A stretch of DNA of 64,000 nucleotides from positions 44,221,069 through 44,285,068 of the forward strand of contig OZ021723.1 of NCBI GenBank assembly GCA_963978545.1, given 5' to 3'. A model generated the notes under the pieces. The model made no database searches and was not told where the DNA came from. It saw nothing but the letters and a program-made list of their open reading frames with translations. Of this stretch, positions 34,525 to 47,752 are shown one piece after another. The stretch's first letter is position 1. Each line of letters begins with the position of its first letter. This stretch comes from Linyphia triangularis. Taxonomy: Eukaryota; Arthropoda; Arachnida; Araneae; Linyphiidae. The position numbers and the translations under genes were made by a program.

Positions 34525-36948
34525 GCAAAACAATTAGTACATGAAAAACTCTGTGCAGCTTTGTATTAACCATAAAATTTGTATTAAAATCTCATAATTG
34601 ATTTAAACTAGATACTTTTTCAATTATTTGATTTTTTTTTTTAAATTTAAAAGTCCTACAAAAAAACAAAAAAAAACAGCAACAACAGTAATTGTAAAAG
34701 TGTATTAAAATTGCAACTTTTTTAAAGTACTTATTAATGTTTTAGTACATAAAAAACTCAGTTCAGCTATTACTCGGTTTTTCTATTACTGGAAGTACCA
34801 TTAAAGTAATAGAAAATTTTGAAATTCATTGGATTTTTTTTAAAGTTGATATTAAAAGATTAATGTTATAAATTCTTTAGAATGTACCTGTTTAAAAATA
34901 TTTAAATGCTGTGCTATCAATCTTTTGATGTAACCTCACTTAATTTCTATTTAAACCTGTTCCATCATTATTTCATGCATGAAATCTTTGCTTTTGTTAT
35001 TGCATAAATTAAGATATTTATTACCTCTGGACGACTTTATAGACTTTTTTTCATTATATTGAATGTATTTTAAAAATATCAGCCAACAAGCAATGAACAA
35101 AACTAATTTTCTACTTAAATGGGATGCCAATTTCCTTTGATTTCTTTGTTTACCGGTAAATGTTTGTAGAATTTTGTGAGGTTTTATTATTATTATTTTT
35201 CCTTGTTTATTTTTCCTCCTACAGATTTATTATCTTTAGTATGGTATTATTTAAATGATGAATAATGTAAAATAACCAATGACAGAAATGTGATTTATGT
35301 AGCTAAGTATTTAGGAACTTTTTTATCTTTTATTTTTTTAAATTTTATAATTAGAAATGAATGTGGTTTCTTTGTTCTTTTACTGTGCACACTTCTTGAT
35401 TTTGTTACTTTTTATTACTAATTTGTATGTTGTATTTCATGTGACCAGCAATTGTATAAGTTTAAAATATTTCAGGTTTAAAGGCTTTAAGTTCAAAATA
35501 TTAACAGATTTTAACCTGTTATGATCACCATCATGTGCTTTGGTGCTTGTAATATTAAATTGTATTGACATTCAAACTAGAATTCTTAAGTTTTAAACCA
35601 TTTTTGATTCCACTACATATTATAGATTTTACACTTTTAGTAATATTTTGAATTTTGTTAGAATCTATAATGTTCAGTGTGTTTTTGATGCCTTCTTTGC
35701 AACAAGGACGAATTGAAGTTTTTTCGTGCATTAAACTGCTTTATTTCGATTTTATTCAATGGTTTGTTATCTTTTTTCCGTGCACGATTGGAAAATAAAC
35801 TTTTAGGTCAGTATTAGCAAATCAATTTTAAACAGCAAACTTGATTGGGCTCTGCTATTTGTTACAAATCTCTCACTTTTCATCTTTTTGTCCGAGACTA
35901 AGTCGATGCAACTTAAGTTTCGAATACTATTAATTAATTCTAACACATAATAGGTAAAGAAGTCGTTTTTCTAAAAATGTGTTTTGTGAGTTCGTCTTTG
36001 TGGCATAAAAGGAAATAGTTTTCTGGTACAGTTTGTCTTTCAGCTATAGTGAACCATTTCTGTGAAATGTAATTATGAGTAAATGGTCGAATTCTTTGGA
36101 ACTGGGAAGGAATCGCTGGAGAGGTAGAACTTCTGCCATCTGGTACTAAACTTTGTACTATTTACTTGGTTCACTATTTTTGAAGAGTTAAAATTTTTCC
36201 TGAACCATGTTAAGTTTCAATAGACCTTGGTCAAAAAATGAACTTATTTAATTTCTCTTCTATATATTCATCTTTTGCTTGTTTTAAACATTATTGAATT
36301 AATTTATTTTGTAAGGAATTGACTATGTCTGATGATGCAGATGTGTAAACAAACTATGCTTTGTACTACTATTTTATTTATAGTCTAGTAAAGGAATGTG
36401 TGATTTATGGTTTTGTTTATTGGCTTTCATTTTGCTCTTTTTCCTTTTGTTTTCTGTTTAACTGTGTGCACTGGAATTTCTAGGAGAGGGTGTGTTATAT
36501 AATGCCAAAATTAAGATTTTGCAGTTTTCTTTTTATCAATTATAACATCCATTCTACTAGAACACTGGGTGTGTGTGTACTAGCATTCCCCCCCCAACTT
36601 TTTATATAAGTCCAGCAACTCTTTTTTAGTGCTAAATAGTGGGGCAAAATTTAAACTGGTTCGATTGATTAGATATTTTGTTGCGCAAGAGCTACATAAA
36701 AGGGAAAGGGATTATGTAGATCATGGTTACATGCTGGATCTGGACTACTGAGAGCAGTTTCGAGTGTCTAGAGGAGAGTGCCTCCCCTATGTTTTTCTAG
36801 GGAACTGCCCTGCATTTTCGTTTTAAATTGGAGAAAAAAAATAAACATTAACATACAACTTTTTTTTGCCTTGTATAAGTGAACAATTCGATTTATGATC
36901 AACTCATTAGTCAACTATGTTTAATTTTATATTTCTTTGAAGCTTATA
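34525..36948. other. AT-rich intergenic sequence
   Basis: No gene recognised. A locally GC-richer part at about 36700-36830 (GTCTAGAGGAGAGTGCCTCC) may be an old repeat but has no clear partner in the window. Confidence 0.45.
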
Positions 36949-38180
36949 TATTACTAGCTAAATACCCGTGCTTCACTACGAAATTTTAACATGTGCAATA
37001 TTTTAGCTAGCTATGAGGCCTCGCTTTGAGGAAATCTGTCATTCGTGTATAAAACCCAGTTTTTGGCGCTTCGCTCACAAGAAGGTTCATCGCTACGCAA
37101 AATCGAGCTCACTTCGTTCGCTGAAAATTTCATGGACACATAAACACAGGCTTGTTTCACTCGTTGAAAGGTTCATTGCTATTCAATCATAGGCTCGCTT
37201 TGCTCGCTGAAAGGTTTATTGCTGCATAAGCATAAGCCTGCTTCACTCACTAAAATCTAATTGCTACGTAAAGCCTTAATATTGGAAGCCTCTCCCTTGT
37301 CAAGAAAAAAAAAATCCCCGTTAATACAATTATACAACGCCCCTTTAAGATTATTTTAACATGTGTTTGTGGAAAACAAAATTAGAGGCTAAAACTATAC
37401 TTATGTTGAAACTTTCTGAGATCTAGGTCTATTTGAAGTCACTTTTTGTGAAAAAAATTAATTGAAAAACAAATTAAAATTTTAGCATTCTTTTTGTCAG
37501 TCCAATTATAAGGCCAAAACTACTTGTGTTGAAAATTTCAGAAATGTAGCCCAATTACAAATCATTTTGTAAAATATTTGTTAATTAATTAAAAAAATAA
37601 ATAAAAAAAATCTTTTTCAAAAATCCTATTAGAAGGCCACAACTATTTATGTTGAAAATTTCAAAGCCGTAGCCCTATTTGAAATCGTTTTGTAATATAT
37701 AAATTAATTAATTAAAAAAATTAATTAAAAAATAACAAAATAAAAATTTAAAATTCTGTTTTTTAAAAGTCCAATTAAAAGGTCAAAACTACTTATGTCG
37801 AAAATTTCAGATTTGTTGCCCATTATATTTCGTTTTGTAACATATTTATTAATTAATTAAAAAATTAATTAAAAAAGAACTAATTAAAATTTTAACGTTA
37901 TGTTTGTGATGTATACAATTAGAAGTCCAAAACTACTTATGTTGAAAATTTCAGAACTGTAGCCCTATTAGTAGTCGTTTTGTAAAATGTTTATTAATTA
38001 ATAAAAAAAATTAATTAAAAAAGAATAAAATAAAAATTTAAAATTCTGTTTTCTAAAAATCCGATTAAAAAGCCAAAACTACTTATGCTGAAAATTTCAG
38101 AGCTCTACTCCAATTTTAAGTAGGTTTCTATACATCCACAGAGCCACAGACAGACACACAGCTTGTTTTATTATTATAGA
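36949..38180 (+). mobile_element. Repeat with ACCCGTGCTTCACTACG head and ~123-148-bp internal units
   Basis: Head CTAGCTAAATACCCGTGCTT, then about four 60-bp units with CTCGCTTTGCTCGCTGAAAG, then six units each containing AAAACTACTTATGTTGAAAA and TTTCAGAACTGTAGCCC (at about 37392, 37515, 37638, 37785, 37928, 38076). It ends CAGACAGACACACAGCTTG and TTTTATTATTATAGAT. Such heads and tails are common in arthropod non-autonomous retroelements; I cannot name the clade. Confidence 0.65.
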
Positions 38181-39593
38181 TAACCTAAACAACTTTTTCG
38201 GAATCTATTCATTGTCTTATACCTGATTTTCTATTCAAAATTTCTATCCTTAAGTGATAGAATTAAGGAGCTAAGTGCTAAGGCCTATTCGAGGGAAAAT
38301 ATACGACTGCACCAAAGTTCGATTTCTCTCTCCTCCACCCCCCCCCCCCCTTTCAACCAATACAGCAAATTAATTTGAAACAATAAAATCTTTGAATATA
38401 ACTGCTAAACTCAATTTTTAAAACAAGGTTTCTTTTACCCTACTTTGAAATACCTTTCATTGCGAAGTCACGAAAGACAACTAAACAATCATGAATACAA
38501 ATTCAATGTTTTTGATACCAAACATTAAAAAATTATTTACACTTAAAAGGCTAACATTCAATAGCTGTCATCCACCTTCTTCGGAAAGAAAAGATACCGT
38601 GTCTAAAGTCAGTTTCCCTCTTGTTAGCTATTCATTGCTGTTTTTATATGTCATCTTGGGACTTGAATCACAAACTAGTTTCGTTAAAATGACTGTGTTG
38701 TCAGCCACCCTATAAAAATTCTTGGCGCAGTTTAGCCCATCTTGGCTCTTGTGCCATTAAAATCCATACAAACAACCTATACAAATTTAGCGGTCATATC
38801 CCAAAAAAATTCGAAAGGACAGGACTCGACAGTGGGAGTGTTGACCGCAAACAGCCGAACTGAAGATTTATTGACAAAAGAAAAGAGGGGTTTTCGTTCG
38901 CGCGCGACTGATGAAGTGAATGGGACCAGATATCCCAAGACATGTAGGGGAAGCTAATGAGGTGACACTGGATACTAAAGTCAGATAACATTCCGCATAC
39001 ACTATTGCAAGGTCAGGGAGAAAAGAAGACACTCGGTGCTTTCTCCAAATATTTCTGCTGACCGGCTCGTACCAACTTGGAGCGGAAATTTCGACCTCGA
39101 CCCCGTCTCTCAGCTTTGATTTTAGGCATATGTCTTGTTATTTGTCTTCCGAAAATATGATTTCATTGTAAAATATTTGAATGTACCACATGCTCTATTG
39201 TTACAAAATGAGAGTGAACAATTATTTTTCTTTATTTTATTTGGTTTTGTGTTTTTTACTTTTTACTACTGCCCTTTTTGAATTTACAACTGCCCAAATA
39301 AGACGGCCATGACTACCCGTTACAAATAGGCCCTGCGAAGTGCAGATATTTCTAACTGTCAGTTGGATGTTTCTATACTATTAATTCATGGTGCTATAGA
39401 AAGTAAAGCGCTCTATTTCTGTGTGGCAAATGTTATAGTTGTATTAAGAGCTCACTCCAGAATTGACTTCCTGATGAAATGATAGTTCCTTGGTTCATTG
39501 ACTGATGTGCGACGGCAGGGAAGTTCAAATGGGTCCACTGACCCCCCCCCCCCCGGTTCTTGAAAATTAAAAATAAAGTTGGAGGAAAAGGAA
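38181..39593. other. Intergenic sequence with a GC-richer island
   Basis: 38740-39120 is clearly richer in G+C than its surroundings and has a 71-codon open frame at 38742. I recognise no domain. Two poly-C runs lie at 38339 and 39542. Confidence 0.4.
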
Positions 39594-40520
39594 AAACGAA
39601 GTAGGGATGGAACGGATATCCGGCAAATATCCGATATCCGGAATATCCGGCTGATTTTTCAATATCCGAAACCCAGTCGGATATCCGATTTGAAATACCG
39701 GACATCCGATAATTACATTCCGATATCCGGCTATATATCTGGCCACCAGGTATCCACAAGAAATAATTTTTTGCAAAAAAATAATGATCTTTTTCGGACA
39801 AAGGGGACACCGCATCCTACACTTTTTTTTTTTTAATTTTTTTCTTTCTTTGACATAAATTGCAGTCAAGTTAGAAAACGAAAAAGTTCCTTCGTGAGAA
39901 CTAAGCTTTCGCATATCCCCAACTTCAGAGATGAGCTAGAAGATGCAGGTGCATTTAGTTTCAATTCACAGAAAGAGGCGCCGTATTATTGGCGCCGAGT
40001 TGATAAGCATAAACCATTCCTCCAATCTTTTTTCCATACACATCCTTCGTACGTGTTTTGCAATATGTTCTTTTCATTCCAAGTTTATGATCTGATTAAT
40101 TCCAGATGTTATATTTGAATGCTTCTCCGTAAAACACGAACCGAAATACTAATAAATAGTACTTTTTTTCCATAATATAAGTTACTTGTTAAGAGTTTTA
40201 GTTATTCTCACATCCTCCTTTTTTTCTGACATTTGCTAGCGAGTAAAAAGCAATAAATAGCCAATGCGCACTCCTCAATGCTTTTTTTTTTGTGCTATCG
40301 ACGATAATACCCTACCCCTTTATGCTGTGAATGGTATGGTCTAATTTCTGATTTTTCATTGGCAGAAGTTGAAGGCTGGTATATTTTTTCTGACGTAAAA
40401 TGAAGTATTGCAATTTTTATGTCTTTAACGCAGCGCCACAATGTGGAATTATATTTAGCTCTCTAGAATGTCTTGAATCATAGTTTTCTCCAATTACAAT
40501 CCAATTTATAATTTTTAATA

Positions 40521-40880
40521 ATGGCTCATTTAAAATCACCCATTTGGAAGTATTTTAAAATTAATGGAAATGACGAAAGCAAAGCCATATGTGTTACTTG
40601 CTCCACAGAATCGTTTAAAAAATATATTGTGCACGGCAAAAGTCCAAAATCCTTTTCCACAAAACCCTTATGGAACCATTTAATGAGTGTGCATAAGAAA
40701 ATTCACCGAAGCTTAAAAGACTCACTAAATGCATCAAATATTGATGAACAAGAAAAAACAATTCATCGAAACAAGAAATGCACGCAGACAACATTGGAAT
40801 CGACATTATTTGTACCAAAATTGTGGAGTTTAGATGATCCTAAAGCAAAAGCTTTAACCATAAAAATATGTAAGTACTAA
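40521..40880 (+). CDS. BED-type zinc finger ORF of the hAT element
   Basis: 119 residues. BED pattern: SPIWKYF near the start, C24-x2-C27, then SFSTKPLWNHL with H53-x4-H58. This domain normally binds transposon ends in hAT transposases. The frame ends in KICKY, but ATAT/GTAAGT at 40870 is a good splice donor, so this may be only the first exon of the transposase. A matching downstream exon was not found. Confidence 0.75.
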   Translation: MAHLKSPIWKYFKINGNDESKAICVTCSTESFKKYIVHGKSPKSFSTKPLWNHLMSVHKKIHRSLKDSLNASNIDEQEKTIHRNKKCTQTTLESTLFVPKLWSLDDPKAKALTIKICKY

Positions 40881-42051
40881 TTTTGTTTGTTTATATTAAA
40901 TATATATTTTAAATATGGTATAACATAATGTTGATGAATTTTGGGTTCGAAATTTTTTAAGTTTATATTTAAAGACGGAATATTCCGATAGATCCAATTT
41001 AAGTTTTTTACGAGATTTCTTTAAATCCGTAATGTTTTGGGTGCATTACAAAAAAAATAGACTTCAATTTCATAAGATATTTAAAATAAATGGTATATTT
41101 TACTTAGTAAATTTAATACTATTAAGAACAACTTGTCTTTATAAAATGTTACAGATTTATGTTGCTGTCGATGAATGCTAAATTATTTTAAGAAGCTGTT
41201 ATTTTTTTTATATTTGTAAATAGGTTTTGTTATCTTTTTAGTGTTGTGATTTTCTTATACACGAGACTCCTCGTGATGAAATTTTATTCAAACAAGCCAC
41301 TGGCTCTTATTTATTGGCATTAATCAAATATTCCAAAAAGTCATCAATTCTATAGTGCATTTGCACCAAAAGGGCAGAAAAAAAGGTATAGATGTTGAAT
41401 AGGACATTTCCTAGGAAAACTTTTGTTTGGAAGATTTTTTTTTTCTTGCAACATGTTTGATTTTAAGTTATATTTTAATATTTATACTTTAACTTAATTT
41501 TTCCATTACTTAAATATTAATTTTAGAAATTTTTTCTGATTGCTTGATAAAAAACTAATTGCAGAACGTTCTATACTACATCTGTTCCAAAACAGATTGA
41601 TATTGTTGAAAGTATTGCATATATTTTAATCAAATTAAAAAAAATTCTTATTAAATTTGTTGTCAGTTTTATTAGGTATTTTTTAACACATTTGTCTTAA
41701 TAAACTAGAAATAAATATCATTAGTTAATGGAATTCCATTGTTTTATTATTTTGACTTCAGTACAATTGCTGCGTGTTTTTCGGGTAAAAGCAATATAGG
41801 ATATTTATGCAGACTTGAGGAAGATTATCTTATGTTTACATTACATGATACAAGGTAAGAAGAAGTTGAGTAACAATTTACAAACGTATTTCTGAAATAT
41901 TTTCATCACATTGCAGAATGTTTGGTACAATTTTAAGTAACACACAAACAAAATGGTGATGAAGTTTCAAAATTGTTCAGCAAGTGTAGGTATTGGCATC
42001 ATTAAAACATCGTTTCATTAACTAAAGTTCAAATAAAAAAAATATTAACTC

Positions 42052-42312
42052 AGTGGCGCGACAGCCCGTGTGGACCAAGGCTTGCTGGGCCCAGCTCAGC
42101 TTTCTTGACTGTGGCATTTGTGTGTCACATAGCAGATCCAGATGTTCCAGTCTGATGGTCATTCTGACGCCTAACACCAGTGTTTAGTTCCCAAGCATGC
42201 ATGGTCCTCCTCAGTTTATTTCTTTCAGGTGTAAACAGCTAAGTCAACCTTGCCCAGTCCGCGAATCAAACCATGGATCTGTGGCATGCAGTGCGGTGCG
42301 CTAATAACTAAT
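42052..42312 (-). mobile_element. tRNA-derived SINE S2 nested in the hAT element
   Basis: The minus strand begins TTAGCGCACCGCACTGCATG with B-box-like GGTTTGATTCGC about 30 bp on, followed by a GC-rich body (GGGCCCAGCAAGCCTTGG). It differs sharply from the AT-rich transposon around it. Confidence 0.6.
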
Positions 42313-42517
42313 TATAATTTACTTGATACTTCATATCATGACCATTTTTTTCGTATAGCATATCGTATAACTATCGTTTTTAGTATATAGACCGAATATC
42401 CGGCCGGATATCCGGTGAAATCCGTTTCGGATATCCGTATCCGGTAGACATGGTACCCCGGATATCCGAAATCCGGTATCCGGCAAAACTCACATCCGTT
42501 CCATCCCTAAAACGAAG

Positions 42518-43214
42518 TATAATGTTTCGTGGACCTAACGAGCAAAATTTCTTTCAGACTAGCTTGTTCATAGTAGTAATAAGTTAATGTAGATTTTAAA
42601 TTTCTTTTTATAACAATGTGCAAAAAATAATTTTTAAAAAAATCATTTTGAATCTAAAATAGTGGCCAAAGTAGTAATTTTTCCCGAGGAGTGCGGAAAA
42701 GTAAGTTTCTCGCACTAGTGTGAAAAAGTACTTTCTCGCCCGCCTCGTGCTCAAATATTTTCCATATGGACTGAAAAAGCTCAGGAGAAAAAGATCAATT
42801 TTGTGTTTAAAAATATTTTTATTTTTTATTTTCATTGCTTATAATTTTGAACTCTGGAATATTAATCTTAAAACTAATGAATAGTTTCATTCATCTTCAA
42901 TATTCTTCATCTAGTGCAAACTAATTTGAGAGTCGGTTCACATATAAAAGTACCTTTTCTTCAATGAAGGTAATGTCGCTCTCAAGTAGAAAGATAACCT
43001 CGCGGAAGTAAAGGACCCAATGAATCCAAGAAATTGTGGCGGAATGATTCAAATTTAACTCTGACTCGTCTTTTCATGAAATATTGTCACACGTGAACTG
43101 AGAAGAATTTTACTGTGTAAATTTATTTTAGTTAGCTGAACATTTAATTATTTCATTCATTAATATTTTATTAAGCTTCGCATGGCAATATTCTCCTTGT
43201 TCTATTTACTGTTA
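42518..43214. other. Intergenic sequence, no gene
   Basis: Contains a stretch at 42690-42760 (TTTCTCGCACTAGTGTGAAA, GAAAAAGTACTTTCTCGC) with local inverted and direct repetition; possibly an old repeat. Confidence 0.4.
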
Positions 43215-43381
43215 AAACTAGGGGTGTGGAACATCGCTCATCAATTACTTTATAATACTGATGTCAATTCGTGTCATTTACCGTTTTTATATTTTCATTA
43301 TTCAATTAGAAACTAGGGGTGTGGAACATCGCACAGCTTTCAATTATACTATAATACTAATTTCAATTTGTGTTATTTACC

Positions 43382-43418
<37 letters not shown>

Positions 43419-43990
43419 ACAACTTCGCCAAGTAGATAATTTGGGCGATATACTTCTCAATAATTCTTATATTATCCTTTCTTATAAGTGAAACTGAGGA
43501 GAGGAGAAAAAATGATTGTTGATGCGGTATGCTCAAGGAAATAGAACTCTGTGATAAAGACATTCGTTTTTCAACTTTTTACTCCATTACCGCATTTTTA
43601 CGGGAAATTCGGAGGTGGGGTTGTTTAGAACACTAAGAGGCATTACCTCAGCGATTTTGGACAAAATTGTTAGACACGTTTTTTTGCAATTACTGAAAAA
43701 CATGATTTTTTCAATGGCAGCTGCCTTATGCGCATGCGTGATTGTGACTAAAACCTTAATTGTAGGTCCCTGTGCCATCACCAACCTGCACACCAAATTT
43801 GAACGTCGTAGGTCAATTTGTTCGGGAGTTATGCTGACCACAGACATACATTTTTTCTAGATCACTTTTTTGAAATCGGGATGTTTCAAAACTTGGAGAA
43901 ATGCAAAAAAATCGAATTAGTTTTTGCCCGAATACTATACTTTCATAACCCTATGTAATACATATGGGTAATTGAAAGTAAAAAGTGATT
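43215..43990 (-). repeat. Interspersed repeat family B, copy 3
   Basis: Reverse complement of the family at 4762 and 18321. Its end is duplicated: ACTAGGGGTGTGGAACATCG occurs at about 43218 and 43312. A run of about 33 A lies at 43386-43417. The 81-86 codon open frames here are by-products of the repeat. Confidence 0.75.
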
Positions 43991-45611
43991 TTGATTTTTA
44001 GTAGCGTTAACGATTTTTGTAATAAAATATAAAAAGTGTAATCACAGTTTTTATTTTAAACCTACCATCTCTCTATACGTTCACAACAAAATTATTAAAC
44101 TGGATTGGAAGTGCAGATATTCTTAAGATACTACCGTTTTGAAATCTTGTCGATTTTGTTTATGTGGATGTGTTTGTGATTGGCAAATCTTTGGAAGGGT
44201 AATAAACATATTTGCTGTTATCCAAATGAGCTAAAACTTTGCAGATAGAATGCATCGTCATTGACAAGGCTGTAGCCAGGATTTTTTTTTGGGGGGGGGG
44301 GGGGGTTAAGGTGGAAGATTTAAGTTGCAGTTTTGCAACCACTAAAAGCAGATTTTTTTCATTTTTGATTTTTTCTAATTAATCAAGAGACTCAAATTCA
44401 TATTGCATTGATGACCGGAATAATAATTATTCAGGTCATCGATGTAATATGAGTTTAAGTCTCTCGATTTAAAATTATTAATTTTTAATGTAAATACGTA
44501 CAACAATGAAAATATCTTTGAAGACCATGAAATAAAGTAATCTTTTTTAACTGACATCTCAAGAAATTGACAAAGATATTCTGAGATACATTCATTCGCG
44601 TTTATCCAGTCGAGCTGAAACTTGGCAAATGAAATGCATAGCTATCGGCAACGAGTCTATTAATTTTTTTTGGAGAAAAGAGAGTCAATGGCTGGGAATT
44701 GATAGTTTTCTTGGTCGTGGTCAAACAATATGAAAAGTCTTTCTGAGCTCAAAATCAAATAAGTTACAACTGCACTTATAAGTTGGCATTGCATATTAAG
44801 GATTTATAATAAAACTTGATTTATCTAGGATGTAATACATAAATAATAAAGATATGTACAATATGTATATCAAATTAAAGGTCCTTACGAGATCAGAAAT
44901 TGGTGAGAACAGGAATGATTTCTCAAATTGCCATTTCATATTTATCAAGAAATTACATTATGAGGATGTAAATATGTGTTGTCATGTTTCCTTTTAACTC
45001 TACATTCTCAATGTTGATGGCGCAACTTTTTGCTGGACCTTTTACCTATAGTAGATGTTATGTTTGACTATCCATTTGAAGAAATGAATGTACAATTATT
45101 TGATCTAGGAATTCACAAGGAATTTGTTAAAATAGTAAGCATAATCGACCCAATGAAAGCCGTACTGGTGCGTATGCGAAATTTCGGATTATAAATTTAT
45201 TTTTTCATGTTTATATAAGAAGTGGTCAAGTATTCATCGGTTTTGAAACATTCTAGTCCTCGTGAACTGGAACGTGGAAATTAGTTCAATAAAAATATAT
45301 TTTTTAAAGAAATAACTAATAGACACTTTTATTTACGAACTTATAAAAACGTCACTTGGGAGTTTTGTATCTGCGTAACGAAGGTTTTCTTGTCTTCCAT
45401 GGAAGTGTTAGTTTTAAAATATATGAAAAGCGCCTGATTCATAAAATTAAGCAATATGTTTATTTAAAACAGCCTTTCACAGACTTTGGATCGCGACCTC
45501 TTGGTGGGTAACGACTCAATTTTTCATAGATCTCGTCAAATTTTCAAATGGGTGAGGTTTTTACATGAAAATTAGAAGTCGTATACGAAATATCTTAATG
45601 GGGGAGGGAAA
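43991..45611. other. Intergenic sequence with two copies of a short GAGCTGAAACTTGGCA block
   Basis: 44228-44275 and 44608-44660 share GAGCT(g/a)AAACTT-G-CA and ATGCAT-type sequence, also seen at 14930-14985 and 61375-61437. CAGCCTTTCACAGACTTTGG at 45470 resembles a hAT end but has no partner. No gene. Confidence 0.4.
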
Positions 45612-45775
45612 GGTTGGTTGGTACACTCAACGACTTATTTTTATGACGGCTAATCAGGCCGGGACCTAAAGCTTAACGTGGATTCCGAATCACAACGAAC
45701 ATACATGCCTAACCCGGGATTCGAAACCGGCACCTTTGGCATGCGAGCGTTGACCCCACAGCCAGCAGATGGGCG
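45612..45775 (-). mobile_element. tRNA-derived SINE S1, copy b
   Basis: Best preserved B box of the family on the minus strand: GGTTTCGAATCCCGGG. It is preceded by GGCTGTGGGGTCAACGCTCG and followed by TGTTCGTTGTGATTCGGAAT and CACGTTAAGC. Confidence 0.78.
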
Positions 45776-46199
45776 ACGGGGAGAGGGAGGGGGGGGGGGG
45801 GAGAGGAAGAAAATGTTAATAACCAGCTAAAACTAGGTATCATTTCGAGAGACATAGCAGTTTTAATACAAATTTTTCGTTCACATTTTTTGAAACTTTG
45901 AAACTCAATAGTCATATTTAGGTACAAAGCTCTCAAACCAACTCTTACAAATTAAACTACTTTTTTTCTGTTTAATCAAAAGTAATGCTAAAACAATGAA
46001 ACACTTGTTTAATGACGAGAGAAGAGAGGTAAAAGAAAAGTTGGTGATTCAACCTTTAAAAAAGGTGGATATCAACATTTTGAAGTTTGGGGACTTCCAA
46101 TTTAAGACATAAAGTTGTGAAGACAAAGTAGCCGAGGGAAAAAAAAAAGCAATCTGGTAGGTAGTCCTTTGTTGGTTTGTTAGAACTTGATATGTTTCG

Positions 46200-46480
46200 A
46201 GAAGCTTGTTTTCAGAGTTGCTACGAATACGTCAGCTCTAATGTCTTGCCATGCCAAGCCATGCCTAATGCCTTGCCATGCCAATGAGCCTTGGTTGCTA
46301 GTTGCACAAAAAAGGCACATGTTTCCTATGATATCTTTGGCATTTATTAACTTTTATGAAAATTAGCCCACTTAGGTTAACTCCTGTGTTGAGAAAACCT
46401 TGTTCGAATTTAAATCGCTGAGATGGCAGATTTTCCATTAGAGATCCCTTCCCCTGCTCCACAGACCTAATGCTTTTTTG
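46200..46480 (-). pseudogene. BEL/Pao-type retrotransposon integrase fragment
   Basis: The minus strand encodes LMENLPSQRFKFEQGFLNTG and then VNLSGLIFIKVNK, matching the segment before the integrase core in BEL/Pao polyproteins (usually NLP..R..P..PF..TGVD..GP). A frameshift then gives FVQLATKAH, the next conserved stretch. A 42-bp block of ATGCCAAGCC-like repeats interrupts it. No LTRs seen. Confidence 0.65.
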
Positions 46481-46761
46481 GCCACAACATATGCCTAAGT
46501 ATTGCTTTAAAACGTATGGGCAGGGGAGTACTGGAACATAAAGTTGGCCCAGTGGTATTAAATTCATGCAGGCCCAAATTTTCAATATAATCATTCAACA
46601 AATTCAATAATTTTTAGCTATAAAATCACAATAATTAACTGTACAATTATTTTGAATATTTAAAGTATTAATAATTAATATATTATATTTATTAAATATT
46701 TCTATAATTTCAATTATTAATTGGTGGTAGTGATTGGAATTTAAATGCATTGATTTAAAAA

Positions 46762-47215
<454 letters not shown>

Positions 47216-47597
47216 GCAAATACTTATACTGGAGGGGAAAAAAACCTTTCTGTACCGGACCGGCTCAATTTTTACAGACACTGACAGACGCGATGATTGC
47301 ACCGGACAACCCTTAGTCCAGTCCGCTCCAGTGTGGAATATCCCAAAATCCTTTATTATCCAAACAGCCAGGATGTTCAAAATTTTTACTCATATTATCT
47401 ATGTTTTATATAGTAAACTAAGCCACGATTTTGTCTAACCAGGCTTAAGGGGTCATGCGTTCTAAATGTGAATTGTTTCAATGTTCTTCCTCAAGAAGTC
47501 AAGACTTAAGTTATTAATGTATTTTTAAATTTTTACATAGAAGTTGAACGCTTTAAATGTGAAATATATATCCCTATGTTCTAATTCCCGTTATTAT

Positions 47598-47752
47598 CTG
47601 ATGGCTGTGTGGTTAGAGCTCTAGCCTCACATGCCAAAGGTGCCCCGTTTGAATCCCAGGCTAGGCATGAATGTTCGTTGTGGTTCAGAATTCACGTTAA
47701 GCTGTGGGTCTGGCATAAAAATAGGTAATTGAGTGAACAAACCAATCAAACC
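47598..47752 (+). mobile_element. tRNA-derived SINE S1, copy c
   Basis: A box TGTGTGGTTAGAGCTCTAGC and B box GTTTGAATCCCAGG at tRNA-like spacing, then the shared body (ATGTTCGTTGTGGTTCAGAA, CACGTTAAGCTGTGGGTC) and tail ATAAAAATAGG. Confidence 0.8.

Larger units (their letters stand above)
39602..42509 (+). mobile_element. hAT DNA transposon, 2908 bp, perfect 8-bp target duplication
   Basis: Terminal inverted repeats TAGGGATGGAACGGAT are flanked by AAACGAAG at 39594-39601 and 42510-42517, both exact. Both subterminal zones are crowded with GGATATCCG-type palindromic motifs, probable transposase binding sites. Inside are a BED finger exon (40521-40869) and a SINE (42052-42312). No catalytic hAT domain is readable, so the copy is probably defective. 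Confidence 0.92.

Noticed and set aside
43384..43417. Poly-A run as the end of a processed pseudogene
   Set aside because: It lies inside repeat B, and no gene-like sequence precedes it on either strand.
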